Source: Gammaproteobacteria bacterium
GTDB taxonomy: Bacteria > Pseudomonadota > Gammaproteobacteria > Arenicellales > Poriferihabitantaceae
Direction of reading: 5' to 3'
Assembly (NCBI GenBank): GCA_028066695.1
Contig: JALCBG010000020.1
Span: 1-37,813, forward strand
Length of the DNA: 37,813 nt
A model generated the notes under the pieces. The model made no database searches. It was given only the letters and a program-made list of their open reading frames with translations, and was not told where the DNA came from. Shown here piece by piece: positions 16,492 to 28,158 of this stretch (the stretch's first letter is position 1; each line of letters opens with the position of its first letter). The position numbers and the translations under genes are program-made.

Positions 16492-17106
16492 TCAAACCTC
16501 CACCACCTCCGCCCCCAACTCCTCCGCGTCCTGCGCGCGGTGGGTGGCGAGGAGCAGGGTCAACTTTTGGTCGCGGCGCAGTTCGCGGATTAACGCCAGC
16601 ATTTCTTCGCGCAGGTTTTGATCCAGCGCGGAGAACGGCTCGTCCAAAAGCAGCAGCGGGCGGTCGCGCGCCAAACACCTTGCCAGCGCGACGCGCTGCC
16701 GCTGGCCGCCGGAAAGGCTCGGCGGTTTGCGTTCGGCGAAACCGCCGAGGGAAACGCGGGCGAGCGCGCGCTCCACCGCGCGGTTTTGTTCGGAGGTCAG
16801 TTTCATGCCGGGGTGCAGGCCGATGGCGAGGTTTTCGCGGACGGTTAAATGCGCGAACAAATTGCCGGACTGCAGCAAATAGGTCAGCGGGCGCGCCGCC
16901 GGTTTGTCGGCGAGGAGGCTGCGGCCGTGGAAGCGGATGTCGCCGCGCGCCGGTGTCAGCAGGCCGGCGATCAAATTGAGAATGGTGGATTTGCCGGCGC
17001 CGCTCGCGCCCATCAGCGCGCAGGCCGCGCCGGCGGCGGCGCGAAAATGCGCGCGCACGCACGCGCCGCGCGGGTATTGGAAGAACAGGTTTTCCACTTC
17101 AAGCAT
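16492..17106 (-). CDS. thiQ: Thiamine ABC transporter ATP-binding protein
   Basis: A 204-residue ABC ATPase that powers uptake of thiamine or thiamine pyrophosphate. It has Walker A GASGAGKST, the Q-loop in LLQSGNLFAHLTV, the signature LSGGQRQRVALARCLARD, Walker B LLLLDEPFSALD and the H-loop ATHR. MLEVENLFFQYP is the usual ThiQ beginning. It is about 28 residues shorter than E. coli ThiQ, mainly at the C-terminus. It overlaps thiP by 8 bp and is the last gene of the riboswitch-controlled operon. Confidence 0.9.
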   Translation of the reverse strand: MLEVENLFFQYPRGACVRAHFRAAAGAACALMGASGAGKSTILNLIAGLLTPARGDIRFHGRSLLADKPAARPLTYLLQSGNLFAHLTVRENLAIGLHPGMKLTSEQNRAVERALARVSLGGFAERKPPSLSGGQRQRVALARCLARDRPLLLLDEPFSALDQNLREEMLALIRELRRDQKLTLLLATHRAQDAEELGAEVVEV

Positions 17107-18682
17107 GCGCGCGCCGCTCCCTTCCGCCGACCAGCCGCTCCAGCAGCCAGAACAGCGCAAAGCACACCGCGCACAACGCGGCCGCGGCGACCGCGGCCTG
17201 CTCCACGCGGTAGGCGCCGAGCAGGCGGTAGATCAGAAGCGGCAATGTGCGCAGTTCCTCGGTGCCGAAAAGCGCGATCACGCCCATGTCGCCGGCCGAA
17301 AGGGCCGCGGCGACCGCGAGCGCGTAACCGAGCGGCGCGCGCAGCGGGCGCCACAGCAGGCGCAGACGGCGCGCGCCGCCAATGCCGAACAGTTCGCACA
17401 GCGCGTCGGCGCGGCCGCGCTCGGCGCGCAGCGCCGGCAGGAGAATGCGGATGCCGAAGGCGAGCGCGAGCAATGCGTTCAGCGCGACCACCAGCGCGGG
17501 GCCGAGCGACAGCGCGTCGGTGAACCGGCGGAAAAATAAAAACAGGCCGGCGCCGAGCGTGATCGGCGGCGCCAGCAGCGTGACCAGGCCGGCGATTTCC
17601 GCGGCGAGCGCGCCGGCGGCGCGCAGCGACCCGCGGCGCGCGCGCAGGGTGACCAGCACATCGCAGACCGCCAGCGCCAGCGCGCAGGAAAGCGCGCCGG
17701 CGGCGAGGGCGATGAACAGCGTCCAGCGCAACGCATGCCAAAACGCGGCCTCGGACAAAATCGTCCAGCCGCGCGGGTCCAGCGCCTTGACGCCGAGCGC
17801 GGCCAGCGGCATCAGCAAAAACACCGCGGCCGCGGCGATGATTGCGAAATCCACGGCGCGCATGGCCGCCGAGTCGGCGAGGCATCCGGCGCCGCGCGCA
17901 TCCCCGGCGCGAAGCGGAAACGGCGCGCCGCCGGCGAAGAACAGCAGCGCGCACAGCAAGCACAATGCGATTTGAATCAGCGAAAGCGCCACCGCTTTTT
18001 GCAGATCAAAATCAAAGCGCAGCGCCTGGTAGATCGCGACTTCCAGCGTCGCCGACTGCGGCCCGCCGCCGAGCGTGAGCACGATGGCGAACGAGGTGAA
18101 GCACAGCAAAAAAACCATGCCGAAAACGCCGGGAATCATCGCGCGCAGCAGCGGCCATTCAATATGAAAAAACACATGGCGCGGCCGCATTCCATGCAGC
18201 GCGGCGAGGCTGCGCGCGCTTTGCGGCAGCGCGAGCAGGCCGTTCAAAAAAATTCGCGCGGCCAGCGGCAGATTAAAAAACACATGCGCGAGCAGGATGC
18301 CGGCGAGTCCGTAGAGATAATCGCGCCGCGCGATGCCGGCCGCGGCGAGCGCGTCGTTGATCCAGCCGCCGCGCCCGTGCACCGCGACCAGGCCGATGAC
18401 CGCGACCATGCTCGGAATGACCAGCGCCACGCCGCCGAGTTTGATCAGCGCGCCGCGCCCGAAAAACCTCCGCCGCGCCAGCGCGCATGCGAGCGGCAGC
18501 GCGAATATGGTGGAAAGCAGCGCCGACAGCGCGGCCTGCAGCGCGGTGAAGCGGATGATCGCGCGCGTCAGCGGCTTGTTCCATTCGGCAAGGAGTTGCG
18601 GCGCGCCGGCTTCCAGCGCGAGCCCGCCGAACGCGCATGCCACCAGCGCCAGCGCGAGCAGCGCGACCGACAGACCGAACAC
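17099..18682 (-). CDS. thiP: Thiamine ABC transporter permease
   Basis: A 527-residue fused permease of about twelve helices, made of two binding-protein-dependent transport modules, as is usual for ThiP (E. coli 536). EAA-like cytoplasmic loops are seen near HIEWPLLRAMIPGVFGMVFL in the first half and LLWRPLRAPLGYALAVAAAL in the second. The GTG start at 18682 follows GAGGGG within the thiB stop region, 13 nt after thiB. It sits in the inner membrane with ThiQ at the cytoplasmic face and ThiB delivering substrate. Confidence 0.92.
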   Translation of the reverse strand: MFGLSVALLALALVACAFGGLALEAGAPQLLAEWNKPLTRAIIRFTALQAALSALLSTIFALPLACALARRRFFGRGALIKLGGVALVIPSMVAVIGLVAVHGRGGWINDALAAAGIARRDYLYGLAGILLAHVFFNLPLAARIFLNGLLALPQSARSLAALHGMRPRHVFFHIEWPLLRAMIPGVFGMVFLLCFTSFAIVLTLGGGPQSATLEVAIYQALRFDFDLQKAVALSLIQIALCLLCALLFFAGGAPFPLRAGDARGAGCLADSAAMRAVDFAIIAAAAVFLLMPLAALGVKALDPRGWTILSEAAFWHALRWTLFIALAAGALSCALALAVCDVLVTLRARRGSLRAAGALAAEIAGLVTLLAPPITLGAGLFLFFRRFTDALSLGPALVVALNALLALAFGIRILLPALRAERGRADALCELFGIGGARRLRLLWRPLRAPLGYALAVAAALSAGDMGVIALFGTEELRTLPLLIYRLLGAYRVEQAAVAAAALCAVCFALFWLLERLVGGRERRAHA

Positions 18683-18695
18683 TCGTCAGCGCCCC

Positions 18696-19694
18696 TCAGC
18701 GTCGTAGCGCGCGGCTGAATTCGTCCACCCATTCCGCCTTGTTGTCGGCGATGCGTTGCGGATCCATGCCGAGCGCGCGCGCCGGCCGCGGCACATTCGC
18801 GAACGACGCCGGCAGGCCGCCTTTGAGGCGCGTCGCCGGATACATCCAGTTGCCTTCGGGAATCGCCGATTGAAATTCCTCGCTCACGATGAAGCGCATG
18901 AAACGCCGCGCGAGTTCCGGGTTGGGCGCGTTTTTCAATCGCGCGGCGACTTCAATTTGCATGCCGTGCCCCTCGGCGAACGCGGCCGCGCGGTAGCGCT
19001 CGTCCCCGGCCGCGGCGTGGTAGGCCTGCGAGGTGGTGTAACTCAGCACCATGTCGGCCTCGCCGTCCAGAAACATTCCATAGGCCTGCGACCAGCCGCC
19101 GGTTACCGCGGTGATTTTTCCGGCGAGTTTTTTCCACACTTCGGCCGCGCCGCCGCCGTAAAGCGACTTGACCCACAGCATCAGCCCGAGTCCCGGCGTG
19201 GAACTGCGCGGGTCCTGAATGATGATTTTTAATGAATCATCGGCGGCGACCAGTTCGTGAAAACTCGCCGGCGGCGACGGAAGTTTTTCGCGGTCATAAA
19301 TGAACGCGAAGTAGCCGTAATCAAACGGCAGAAACACCGGGTCGTTCCATTTCACCGGCAATGCGAGCGCGTCCAGCGGCGCGTCGTGCGGCGCGAGCAG
19401 GCCGCCGCGTTTCGCCTCGGCCATTAAACTGGTGTCCAAACCGAGCACCACATCGGCGCGCGAAGACGCGCCTTCAAAACGCACGCGGCTTAAAATTCCG
19501 GCCGAGCCATCCACCGCGACGAAATTTAATTCGCATTCGCAAACCGCCTCAAACGCGGTCTTGATGCGCGGACCGGGGCCCCAGTCGGAGGCGAACGAGT
19601 CGTAGGTGTAGACATTAAGAACGGGCTGCGCGCGCGCCGCGCCGGCGGCCGCGCAGAAAACGGCGAGGAAAAACCACAGCGGAATTTTTTTCAT
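18696..19694 (-). CDS. thiB: Thiamine/TPP-binding periplasmic protein
   Basis: A 332-residue solute-binding protein. A signal peptide (MKK, hydrophobic core, cleavage likely after AARA near residue 22) is followed by [20 protein letters not shown], the typical ThiB start. Later motifs are [26 protein letters not shown] and [22 protein letters not shown], all characteristic of the family. The start at 19694 was chosen for the signal peptide and a GGAGG 8 nt upstream. It is the first gene of thiBPQ, 67 nt downstream of the TPP riboswitch. Confidence 0.95.
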   Translation of the reverse strand: MKKIPLWFFLAVFCAAAGAARAQPVLNVYTYDSFASDWGPGPRIKTAFEAVCECELNFVAVDGSAGILSRVRFEGASSRADVVLGLDTSLMAEAKRGGLLAPHDAPLDALALPVKWNDPVFLPFDYGYFAFIYDREKLPSPPASFHELVAADDSLKIIIQDPRSSTPGLGLMLWVKSLYGGGAAEVWKKLAGKITAVTGGWSQAYGMFLDGEADMVLSYTTSQAYHAAAGDERYRAAAFAEGHGMQIEVAARLKNAPNPELARRFMRFIVSEEFQSAIPEGNWMYPATRLKGGLPASFANVPRPARALGMDPQRIADNKAEWVDEFSRALRR

Positions 19695-19761
19695 GGAACG
19701 GCGCCTCCGGTTTGGGGTGGTGCGGAGGCGAGCCGTCGTCCCGGGCGGGAAAACCAACGCG

Positions 19762-19856
19762 CTCTCAATCCCTCCGCCAGCATCATCTGGATCAGGTTCT
19801 ACGGGTCGGCCGCGGAAAACACTCCGCGCCTCTCAGCATTTGCGCCCCGTTGAGAT
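19762..19856 (-). ncRNA. TPP riboswitch (THI element) controlling thiBPQ
   Basis: On the minus strand the conserved THI-box parts appear in order: GGGGCGC, CTGAGA, a variable P3 hairpin, GACCCGTAGAACCTGATC, then GATGATGCTGGCGGAGGGA. TCTCAA at the 5' end (19855-19850) and TTGAGA at the 3' end close the P1 helix. The pyrimidine-sensing CTGAGA loop and the pyrophosphate-sensing loop are both intact. It lies 67 nt before thiB. With TPP bound it would lower expression of the transporter, probably at translation because no terminator hairpin with a T run separates it from thiB. Confidence 0.96.
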
Positions 19857-19870
19857 GCCGCGACCATACC

Positions 19871-19892
19871 ACAATTGCGGCTACAATTGCGG
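19871..19892 (+). promoter_or_regulatory. pckA promoter with 10-bp direct repeat
   Basis: TACAAT at 19882-19887 is a plausible -10 about 48 nt before the pckA ATG. ACAATTGCGG occurs twice (19871-19880 and 19883-19892), 12 bp apart. This may be an operator or only a coincidence of the AATT core. The thiBPQ promoter must lie in the same ~25 bp on the other strand. Confidence 0.4.
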
Positions 19893-19935
19893 GCAAAATA
19901 CGCCGGTCCCGCCGCCCCAAACTTTTGACCCGAAA

Positions 19936-21561
19936 ATGAAAAACCGCATCCTGCAAGCCCTCGCCGAAAACGACCTGCACGCCGCGCTCGCCGCGCTCGA
20001 CATCCGCGACGCCGAGGTGGTCTACAACCCGGGCTACGACGAGTTGCGCCGCGAGGAAACCCGCGCCGACTTGAACGGCTTTGAGCGCGGCACGGTCACC
20101 ACCAGCGGCGCGGTCGCGGTGGACACCGGCGCATTCACCGGGCGCTCGCCGGCCGACAAATACATCGTGCGCGACGACATCACGCGCGACACTTTTTGGT
20201 GGGCGCAGCAGGGCAACAACGACAACAAGCCGCTGAACCAGGAGCATTGGAGCCACTTAAAGCGGCTGGTCGCGCGGCAACTCAGCGGCAAGCGGCTGTT
20301 CGTGGTGGACGCGTTTTGCGGCGCGAACAAAGCATCGCGGCTGCGCGTGCGCTTTGTCATGGAGGTGGCGTGGCAGGCGCATTTCGTCAAGAACATGTTC
20401 ATCCGCCCGGACGACGACGAGTTGGCGAACTTTGAGCCGGATTTCACCGTGCTGAACGGCGCCAAGACCGTGAACCCGCAGTGGCGCGAGATGGGGCTGA
20501 ATTCGGAAAACTTCATCGCCTTTAACCTGACCGAGCGCATGCAACTCATCGGTGGAAGTTGGTACGGCGGCGAAATGAAAAAGGGCGTGTTCTCGGTGAT
20601 GAATTACCTGCTGCCGCTGCGCGGCATGGCCTCCATGCACTGCGCCGCCAATGTCGGCGAAAGCGGCGACACCGCGATTTTTTTCGGGCTGTCCGGCACC
20701 GGCAAGACCACGCTTTCCACCGACCCGGCGCGCCGCCTCATCGGCGACGACGAACACGGCTGGGACGACGACGGCGTGTTTAATTTTGAAGGCGGCTGCT
20801 ACGCCAAAACGATTCGCCTGAGCGCGCAGGCCGAGCCGGACATTTACAAGGCGATTCGCCGCGACGCGCTTTTGGAAAATGTCGCGCTGCGCGCCGACGG
20901 CAGCGTGGATTACCACGACGCCGGCAAAACCGAAAACGCGCGCGTCTCCTACCCGCTGCACCACATCGCCAACATCGTGTCGCCGTCGCGCGGCGGGCAT
21001 GCGCGCAAGGTCATTTTTCTTTCGGCGGACGCGTTCGGCGTGCTGCCGCCGGTCGCGCGGCTGAGCGAGGAGCAGGCCGAATATTATTTTCTCTCCGGCT
21101 TCACCGCCAAACTCGCCGGCACCGAGCGCGGCGTCGACCGCCCGGTGCCGGTGTTTTCGGCGTGCTTCGGCGCGGCGTTTTTAAGTCTGCATCCGCGCCG
21201 CTACGGGCGCGAGTTGATGAAAAAAATGCGCGCGGCCGGCGCGCGCGCCTACCTGGTCAACACCGGCTGGAACGGCGCCGGCGAGCGCATCTCCATCGCC
21301 GCGACGCGCGCCATCATTCGCGCCGTGCTGGAAGGCGAACTGGACAATGCCGACTGCGTCGCGCTGCCGCATTTCCGCCTGGAAATTCCGCGCGCGCTCG
21401 GCGGCGTGGACGCGCAGATTTTGGACCCGCGCAACTCCTTCGCGTCGCCGTCGGAATGGAGCGAACGCGCGCGCGAACTGGCCGCGCTGTTCGTGGAAAA
21501 CTTTAAGCAATACGAAGACGCCAAACACAGCTTGGCCGCGGCCGGGCCGTCGGCCGGCTGA
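19936..21561 (+). CDS. pckA: Phosphoenolpyruvate carboxykinase (ATP)
   Basis: A 541-residue enzyme converting oxaloacetate and ATP to PEP, ADP and CO2, the entry step of gluconeogenesis. It shows [14 protein letters not shown] near the N-terminus, the kinase-1a P-loop [11 protein letters not shown] (about 251-261), the kinase-2 motif [20 protein letters not shown] and the adenine-binding region near the C-terminus. The length matches E. coli PckA (540). The ATG at 19936 gives [14 protein letters not shown] start further upstream would cover the riboswitch and the promoter. It abuts the convergent methyltransferase gene with no gap between the stop codons. Confidence 0.96.
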   Translation: MKNRILQALAENDLHAALAALDIRDAEVVYNPGYDELRREETRADLNGFERGTVTTSGAVAVDTGAFTGRSPADKYIVRDDITRDTFWWAQQGNNDNKPLNQEHWSHLKRLVARQLSGKRLFVVDAFCGANKASRLRVRFVMEVAWQAHFVKNMFIRPDDDELANFEPDFTVLNGAKTVNPQWREMGLNSENFIAFNLTERMQLIGGSWYGGEMKKGVFSVMNYLLPLRGMASMHCAANVGESGDTAIFFGLSGTGKTTLSTDPARRLIGDDEHGWDDDGVFNFEGGCYAKTIRLSAQAEPDIYKAIRRDALLENVALRADGSVDYHDAGKTENARVSYPLHHIANIVSPSRGGHARKVIFLSADAFGVLPPVARLSEEQAEYYFLSGFTAKLAGTERGVDRPVPVFSACFGAAFLSLHPRRYGRELMKKMRAAGARAYLVNTGWNGAGERISIAATRAIIRAVLEGELDNADCVALPHFRLEIPRALGGVDAQILDPRNSFASPSEWSERARELAALFVENFKQYEDAKHSLAAAGPSAG

Positions 21562-22425
21562 TCATTTCAGCGCGGCCAAACACGCGAGCCACATCGGATC
21601 GTTGCTGCCGCTTTCGGTGATTTCGTAGCGGCATTTTTCCTGGTCCACGCACCAGTGCACGCGAATGTCGGCGAAGCCGGCCTCGCGCAGAATGTCGGCC
21701 AGTTCCGGCATGGACCAAATCCGCCAGCGGTAGCGAAACGCGTCGCGAAGTTCCGAGCCGTCGGGAAAACGAAAGTGCAGCGACAAATCGGCGTTGTGGT
21801 CGGCCGGGCGCACGCCGCTTTGTTGGACGACCAAATCAAAACCGCCGCAGTCAGTGACATGCTCCTCCTCGCCGAACACTTCGCCGCCGCCGTGCATGTC
21901 CACGACAAACACGCCGCCTTCCGCCAAATCCTTTCGCGCGCCGCGAAAATACTCCAGCATTTCGCGGCGCTCGCGAAAAATCCAGCAGGAAAAATTAAAC
22001 GCGCAGCGAATGTCGGGCGCGCGCAAACTCGGCGCGCGCGCGTCGGCGACGCGCAATTTCGCGCGGCGCGCCGCGGCGCCGAGCGGCGCGAAGTTGTGCC
22101 GCTCGCCCCAGGCGATGACCTCCGGGTCAATGTCGCAGCCCTCGCCGCTGAACGCCTCGCCCTGCTCCAGCCAGGCGCACAGCGTGGCCGCGCCGGCGCA
22201 AAAGTCCTCGCGAAAATGCAGCGCCTTGGCGCCGCGCGCTTGGTGGTAGATTTGCTGCAGCAACTCCGCGTCAAAATGCGGCGACTGCACGCCGCGCTGG
22301 TAGAGCAGGTGCCGGTCGGCGCGCGCCGCCATGCTCTTCGCCGCGCTTCGGCGTTTCGCCGCAGCCCGCTTTTTTGGTTTTGGTTTTGCTTTTGGTTTTG
22401 CTTTTGTTTTTGTCGCCGCCGGCAT
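21562..22425 (-). CDS. Class I SAM-dependent methyltransferase with Lys/Pro-rich N-terminal tail
   Basis: A 287-residue protein with a Rossmann-type methyltransferase domain (about 55-280). LHFREDFCAGAATLCAWLE is the SAM-binding glycine-rich region, and EGCDIDPEVIAWGERH with its acidic residue binds the ribose. RVADAR and a post-IV segment follow. The substrate is not evident. The first ~30 residues are an Ala/Lys/Pro repeat (TKTKAKPKAKPKPKKRAAAK), perhaps a nucleic-acid-binding tail. It is encoded by a slippery 12-bp-like repeat (about 22367-22415). The ATG at 22425 was chosen. It is divergent from rsmG by 29 bp and convergent with pckA. Confidence 0.75.
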   Translation of the reverse strand: MPAATKTKAKPKAKPKPKKRAAAKRRSAAKSMAARADRHLLYQRGVQSPHFDAELLQQIYHQARGAKALHFREDFCAGAATLCAWLEQGEAFSGEGCDIDPEVIAWGERHNFAPLGAAARRAKLRVADARAPSLRAPDIRCAFNFSCWIFRERREMLEYFRGARKDLAEGGVFVVDMHGGGEVFGEEEHVTDCGGFDLVVQQSGVRPADHNADLSLHFRFPDGSELRDAFRYRWRIWSMPELADILREAGFADIRVHWCVDQEKCRYEITESGSNDPMWLACLAALK

Positions 22426-22454
22426 TTTATGCGCGCCCACGCGCCGTGAAAGTC

Positions 22455-23090
22455 ATGAAAGAGGAAAAAGAGAGTAGCACAGAACAACTTCGGCAAGGCT
22501 GCGCGCAACTCGGCCTGGCCTTGTCGGCCGAGCAACTCGCGCAAATGCGCGCGCACCTTGACCTGCTGGCGAAATGGGGCGGCCGCCTCAACCTGACCTC
22601 GGTGGCGCGCGGCGACATGGTGGCGCGCCACTTGCTCGACTCGCTTTCCATCGCGAAATTCGTGCGCGGGCGCGCGCTGCTGGATGTCGGCAGCGGCGGC
22701 GGATTTCCGGGCCTGCCGCTGGCCGTCGCCATGCCGCAACTGCGCGTAACCCTGCTGGAAAGCCGCGCCAAGCGCGCCGCGTTTTTGCGCCACGCCTGCG
22801 CCGAAATCGGCGCGCAAAACGCCGAAGTCGCGGCGATGCGCGTTCAGGACGCGCGCGGCCGCGAAAAATTTGATACCCTCGCGGTTCGCGCGTTCGCGCC
22901 GCTCGCCGGCATCGTGGCGGCGACCGGCGCGCTGCACCGCCGCGGTTGCCGCGTGCTGGCGATGAAAGGCCGCCTTCCGCGGAATGAACTCGCCGACCTT
23001 TCACCGAAATGGCGCGCGCGCTGCACGGTGGAAACATTAAACGTCCCGTTTGTGGACGCCGAGCGGCACCTGGTCATTATTGAAACGTAA
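22455..23090 (+). CDS. rsmG: 16S rRNA (guanine527-N7)-methyltransferase
   Basis: A 211-residue GidB/RsmG protein that methylates G527 of 16S rRNA. It has KWGGRLNLTSV, the DSL motif in HLLDSLSIAKF, the SAM-binding DVGSGGGFPGLPLAV (from residue 77) and LLESRAKRAAFL, with RAFAPL later. MKEEKESSTEQLRQG is the chosen start; a GTG three codons upstream (22446) is also possible. Its place just before parA and the atp operon is the classical gammaproteobacterial order near the origin. The mnmG gene that usually precedes it is absent; a divergent methyltransferase is there instead. Confidence 0.94.
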   Translation: MKEEKESSTEQLRQGCAQLGLALSAEQLAQMRAHLDLLAKWGGRLNLTSVARGDMVARHLLDSLSIAKFVRGRALLDVGSGGGFPGLPLAVAMPQLRVTLLESRAKRAAFLRHACAEIGAQNAEVAAMRVQDARGREKFDTLAVRAFAPLAGIVAATGALHRRGCRVLAMKGRLPRNELADLSPKWRARCTVETLNVPFVDAERHLVIIET

Positions 23091-23131
23091 AACCGCAGTC
23101 CCAACCACAAAGCGAATCGCAGGGGAACCCC

Positions 23132-23895
<764 letters not shown>

Positions 23896-23896
<1 letters not shown>

Positions 23897-24780
23897 TGAC
23901 CAAGAAGAAAAAAGCGCGGCTCGGGCGCGGACTCGGCGCATTGCTCGGCGATGTGCGCGCCGACGCGCGCGACGCCGCCGCCGGCGATGCCGAGGGCGCG
24001 CAACTGATGCAGTTGCCGATAGAGCAACTGCAGCGCGGCAAATACCAGCCGCGCGCGAAAATGGACCGCGCCGCGCTGGAGGAACTGGCCGCCTCCATTT
24101 CCGCCGAAGGCGTGCTGCAGCCGATTTTGGCGCGCCGCGTGGCGCGCGGGCGGTATGAAATCGTCGCCGGCGAGCGCCGCTGGCGCGGCGCGCAACTGGC
24201 CGGGCTGCGCACGGTGCCGGCGGTGGTGCGCGCCATCAGCGACCGCAGCGCGATGGCGGTGGCGCTGATAGAAAACATTCAGCGCGAAGACCTCGGCGCG
24301 CTGGAGGAAGCGGCCGGCTTTCAGCGCCTGCTGGACGAATTCGGGCTGACCCACCAGGAAATCGCCGACACCATCGGGCGCTCGCGCGCCTCGGTCACCA
24401 ACCTGCTGCGGCTGCTGGCGCTGGCGCCGGAGGTGAAAAAACTGCTGGCCGCCGGCAAACTGGAAATGGGGCACGCGCGCGCGTTGCTGGCGCTGCCCTC
24501 AAGCCGCCAACTCGCCGCGGCGCGCAAAGTGATCGCCGACGGACTGACCGTGCGCGGCGCCGAGACGCTGGTGAAACGCCTGCTGGCCGGCGCAAGCGGC
24601 GGCGACGCGAGCGGGCGCGGCGGCGCGCGCGTCACCACCGATGTGTCGCAACTGGAAGAGCGGCTGTCGGCGCGACTCGGCGCGCGCGTCTCCATTCAGC
24701 ACCGCGGCAAAAACGGCAAGGTGGTGATTCACTACCACTCGCCGGAAGAACTGGAAGGAATTTTGGCGCGAATTAAATAG
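23896..24780 (+). CDS. parB: Chromosome-partitioning protein ParB (Spo0J, CTPase family)
   Basis: A 294-residue parS-binding CTP switch. It has the start KKKARLGRGLGALLGD, the CTP-binding region with GRYEIVAGERRWRGAQLAG and ENIQREDLGALEEA, and the HTH THQEIADTIGRSRASVTNLLRLL (about 152-174). A C-terminal dimerisation region follows. All family parts are present. No consensus parS palindrome (TGTTTCACGTGAAACA type) was noticed in the window. Confidence 0.96.
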
Positions 24781-24796
24781 CGCGGCGTCCCAAAAA

Positions 24797-25392
24797 ATGA
24801 CAGCCTTCACCGCCGGCCTGTCGCTGAGTTTTTCGCTGATCATCGCCATCGGCGCGCAAAACGCGTTTGTGCTGCGCCAGGGATTGCGGCGGCGGCATGT
24901 GGCGGCGGTGTGCCTGCTGTGCTCCGGCTCGGACGCGGCATTAATCGCGGCCGGCGTTTACGGCTTTGACCAACTCTCGGCCAGGGCGGCGTGGTTGGAC
25001 GCGGCCGCGCGCCTCGGCGGCGCGGCGTTTTTGTTTGCGTATGGCGCGCGCAGTTTTTGGGCGGCGTGGCGCGCGCCGCGCGCGCTGCATGCGGCGCAAC
25101 TGGACATCGGCGATTCGCTCGCCGCAACCGTCGGCATCTGCCTCGCGCTGACCTGGCTCAACCCGCATGTCTATCTGGACACGCTGGTGCTGCTCGGCTC
25201 GGTGTCCACGCAGTATGCCGGCGCCAAGGCGCAATTCGCCGGCGGCGCGATGCTCGCCTCGTTCCTGTTCTTTTTCATGCTCGGCTACGGCGCGCGGCTG
25301 CTGCTGCCGTTTTTCAGCAAGCCGGCGTCGTGGCGCGTTCTGGATGCGGTCATCGGCGCGGTGATGTGGACGATCGCCGCCGCGCTGTTGCT

Positions 25393-25396
<4 letters not shown>
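24797..25396 (+). CDS. LysE/ArgO-family amino-acid exporter
   Basis: A 199-residue inner-membrane protein of about six helices. The N-terminal GLSLSFSLIIAIGAQNAFVLRQGL is the LysE/ArgO signature, and LTWLNPHVYLDTLVLLGSVS is the second conserved region. Such proteins export arginine or lysine. The gene sits between parB (16 nt upstream) and atpI, which it overlaps by 4 bp (GTGA). An exporter is not usual there. No ArgP-type regulator lies next to it. Confidence 0.88.
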
Positions 25397-27031
<1,635 letters not shown>

Positions 27032-27036
27032 CCCGA

Positions 27037-27539
<503 letters not shown>

Positions 27540-27540
<1 letters not shown>

Positions 27541-28097
27541 TGGCCGAAACCGCCCACCTCGCCCGCCCCTACGCGCGCGCCGTGTTTGAACTGGCGCGCG
27601 AGAAAAAAGACCTGGCCGGCTGGGGCGGCGCGCTGGATTTGTTCGCGGCGATAGTCGCCGACGAAAACATGGCCGCGCTCATCAACAATCCGCGCGTGCC
27701 GTCGGCGCAACTGCAGGACGCGATTTTGGAAACCGCGGCGAAGTTTTCCAAAACCTCCGTGGAAAAACTGGACAAGCACGCGGTCAATCTCATCAAACTT
27801 TTGGCGCGCAACGGCCGCCTGCACGCGCTGCCGGCGGTGGCGCGCGCCTACGCGGATTTGCGCGCCGAGGCCGAGAGCGTGGTCGCGGTGCGGATCACCT
27901 CGGCCGCCGAAATCGCGCCGCCGCAGCGCAAAAAATTGGAAAGCGCGCTTCGGGAAAAACTCGGGCGCAAAATTGAACTGGAATACGCGGCCGACCCCGA
28001 ACTGGTCGGCGGCGCGGTGGTGCGCATCGGCGATTCGGTCGTGGACGGCTCGGTGCGCGCCCAACTGCAGCAACTCGCGTCGGCGCTCGGCGCCTGA
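27540..28097 (+). CDS. atpH: ATP synthase F1 subunit delta
   Basis: A 185-residue OSCP/delta protein joining F1 to the b stalk. It begins [21 protein letters not shown] and has the C-terminal family motif [28 protein letters not shown]. The length is normal. It is coupled to atpF by a TAATG overlap. Confidence 0.95.
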
Positions 28098-28158
28098 CTT
28101 TTTTCTCCCGCATTCATTCCCGACTTTTTGGCGAAACCCATTTCACCCGGAACCCATC

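Noticed and set aside
27973-28158. An upstream extension of atpA into atpH
   Set aside because: The extension overlaps atpH out of frame, and the ATG at 28159 gives the conserved AtpA start.
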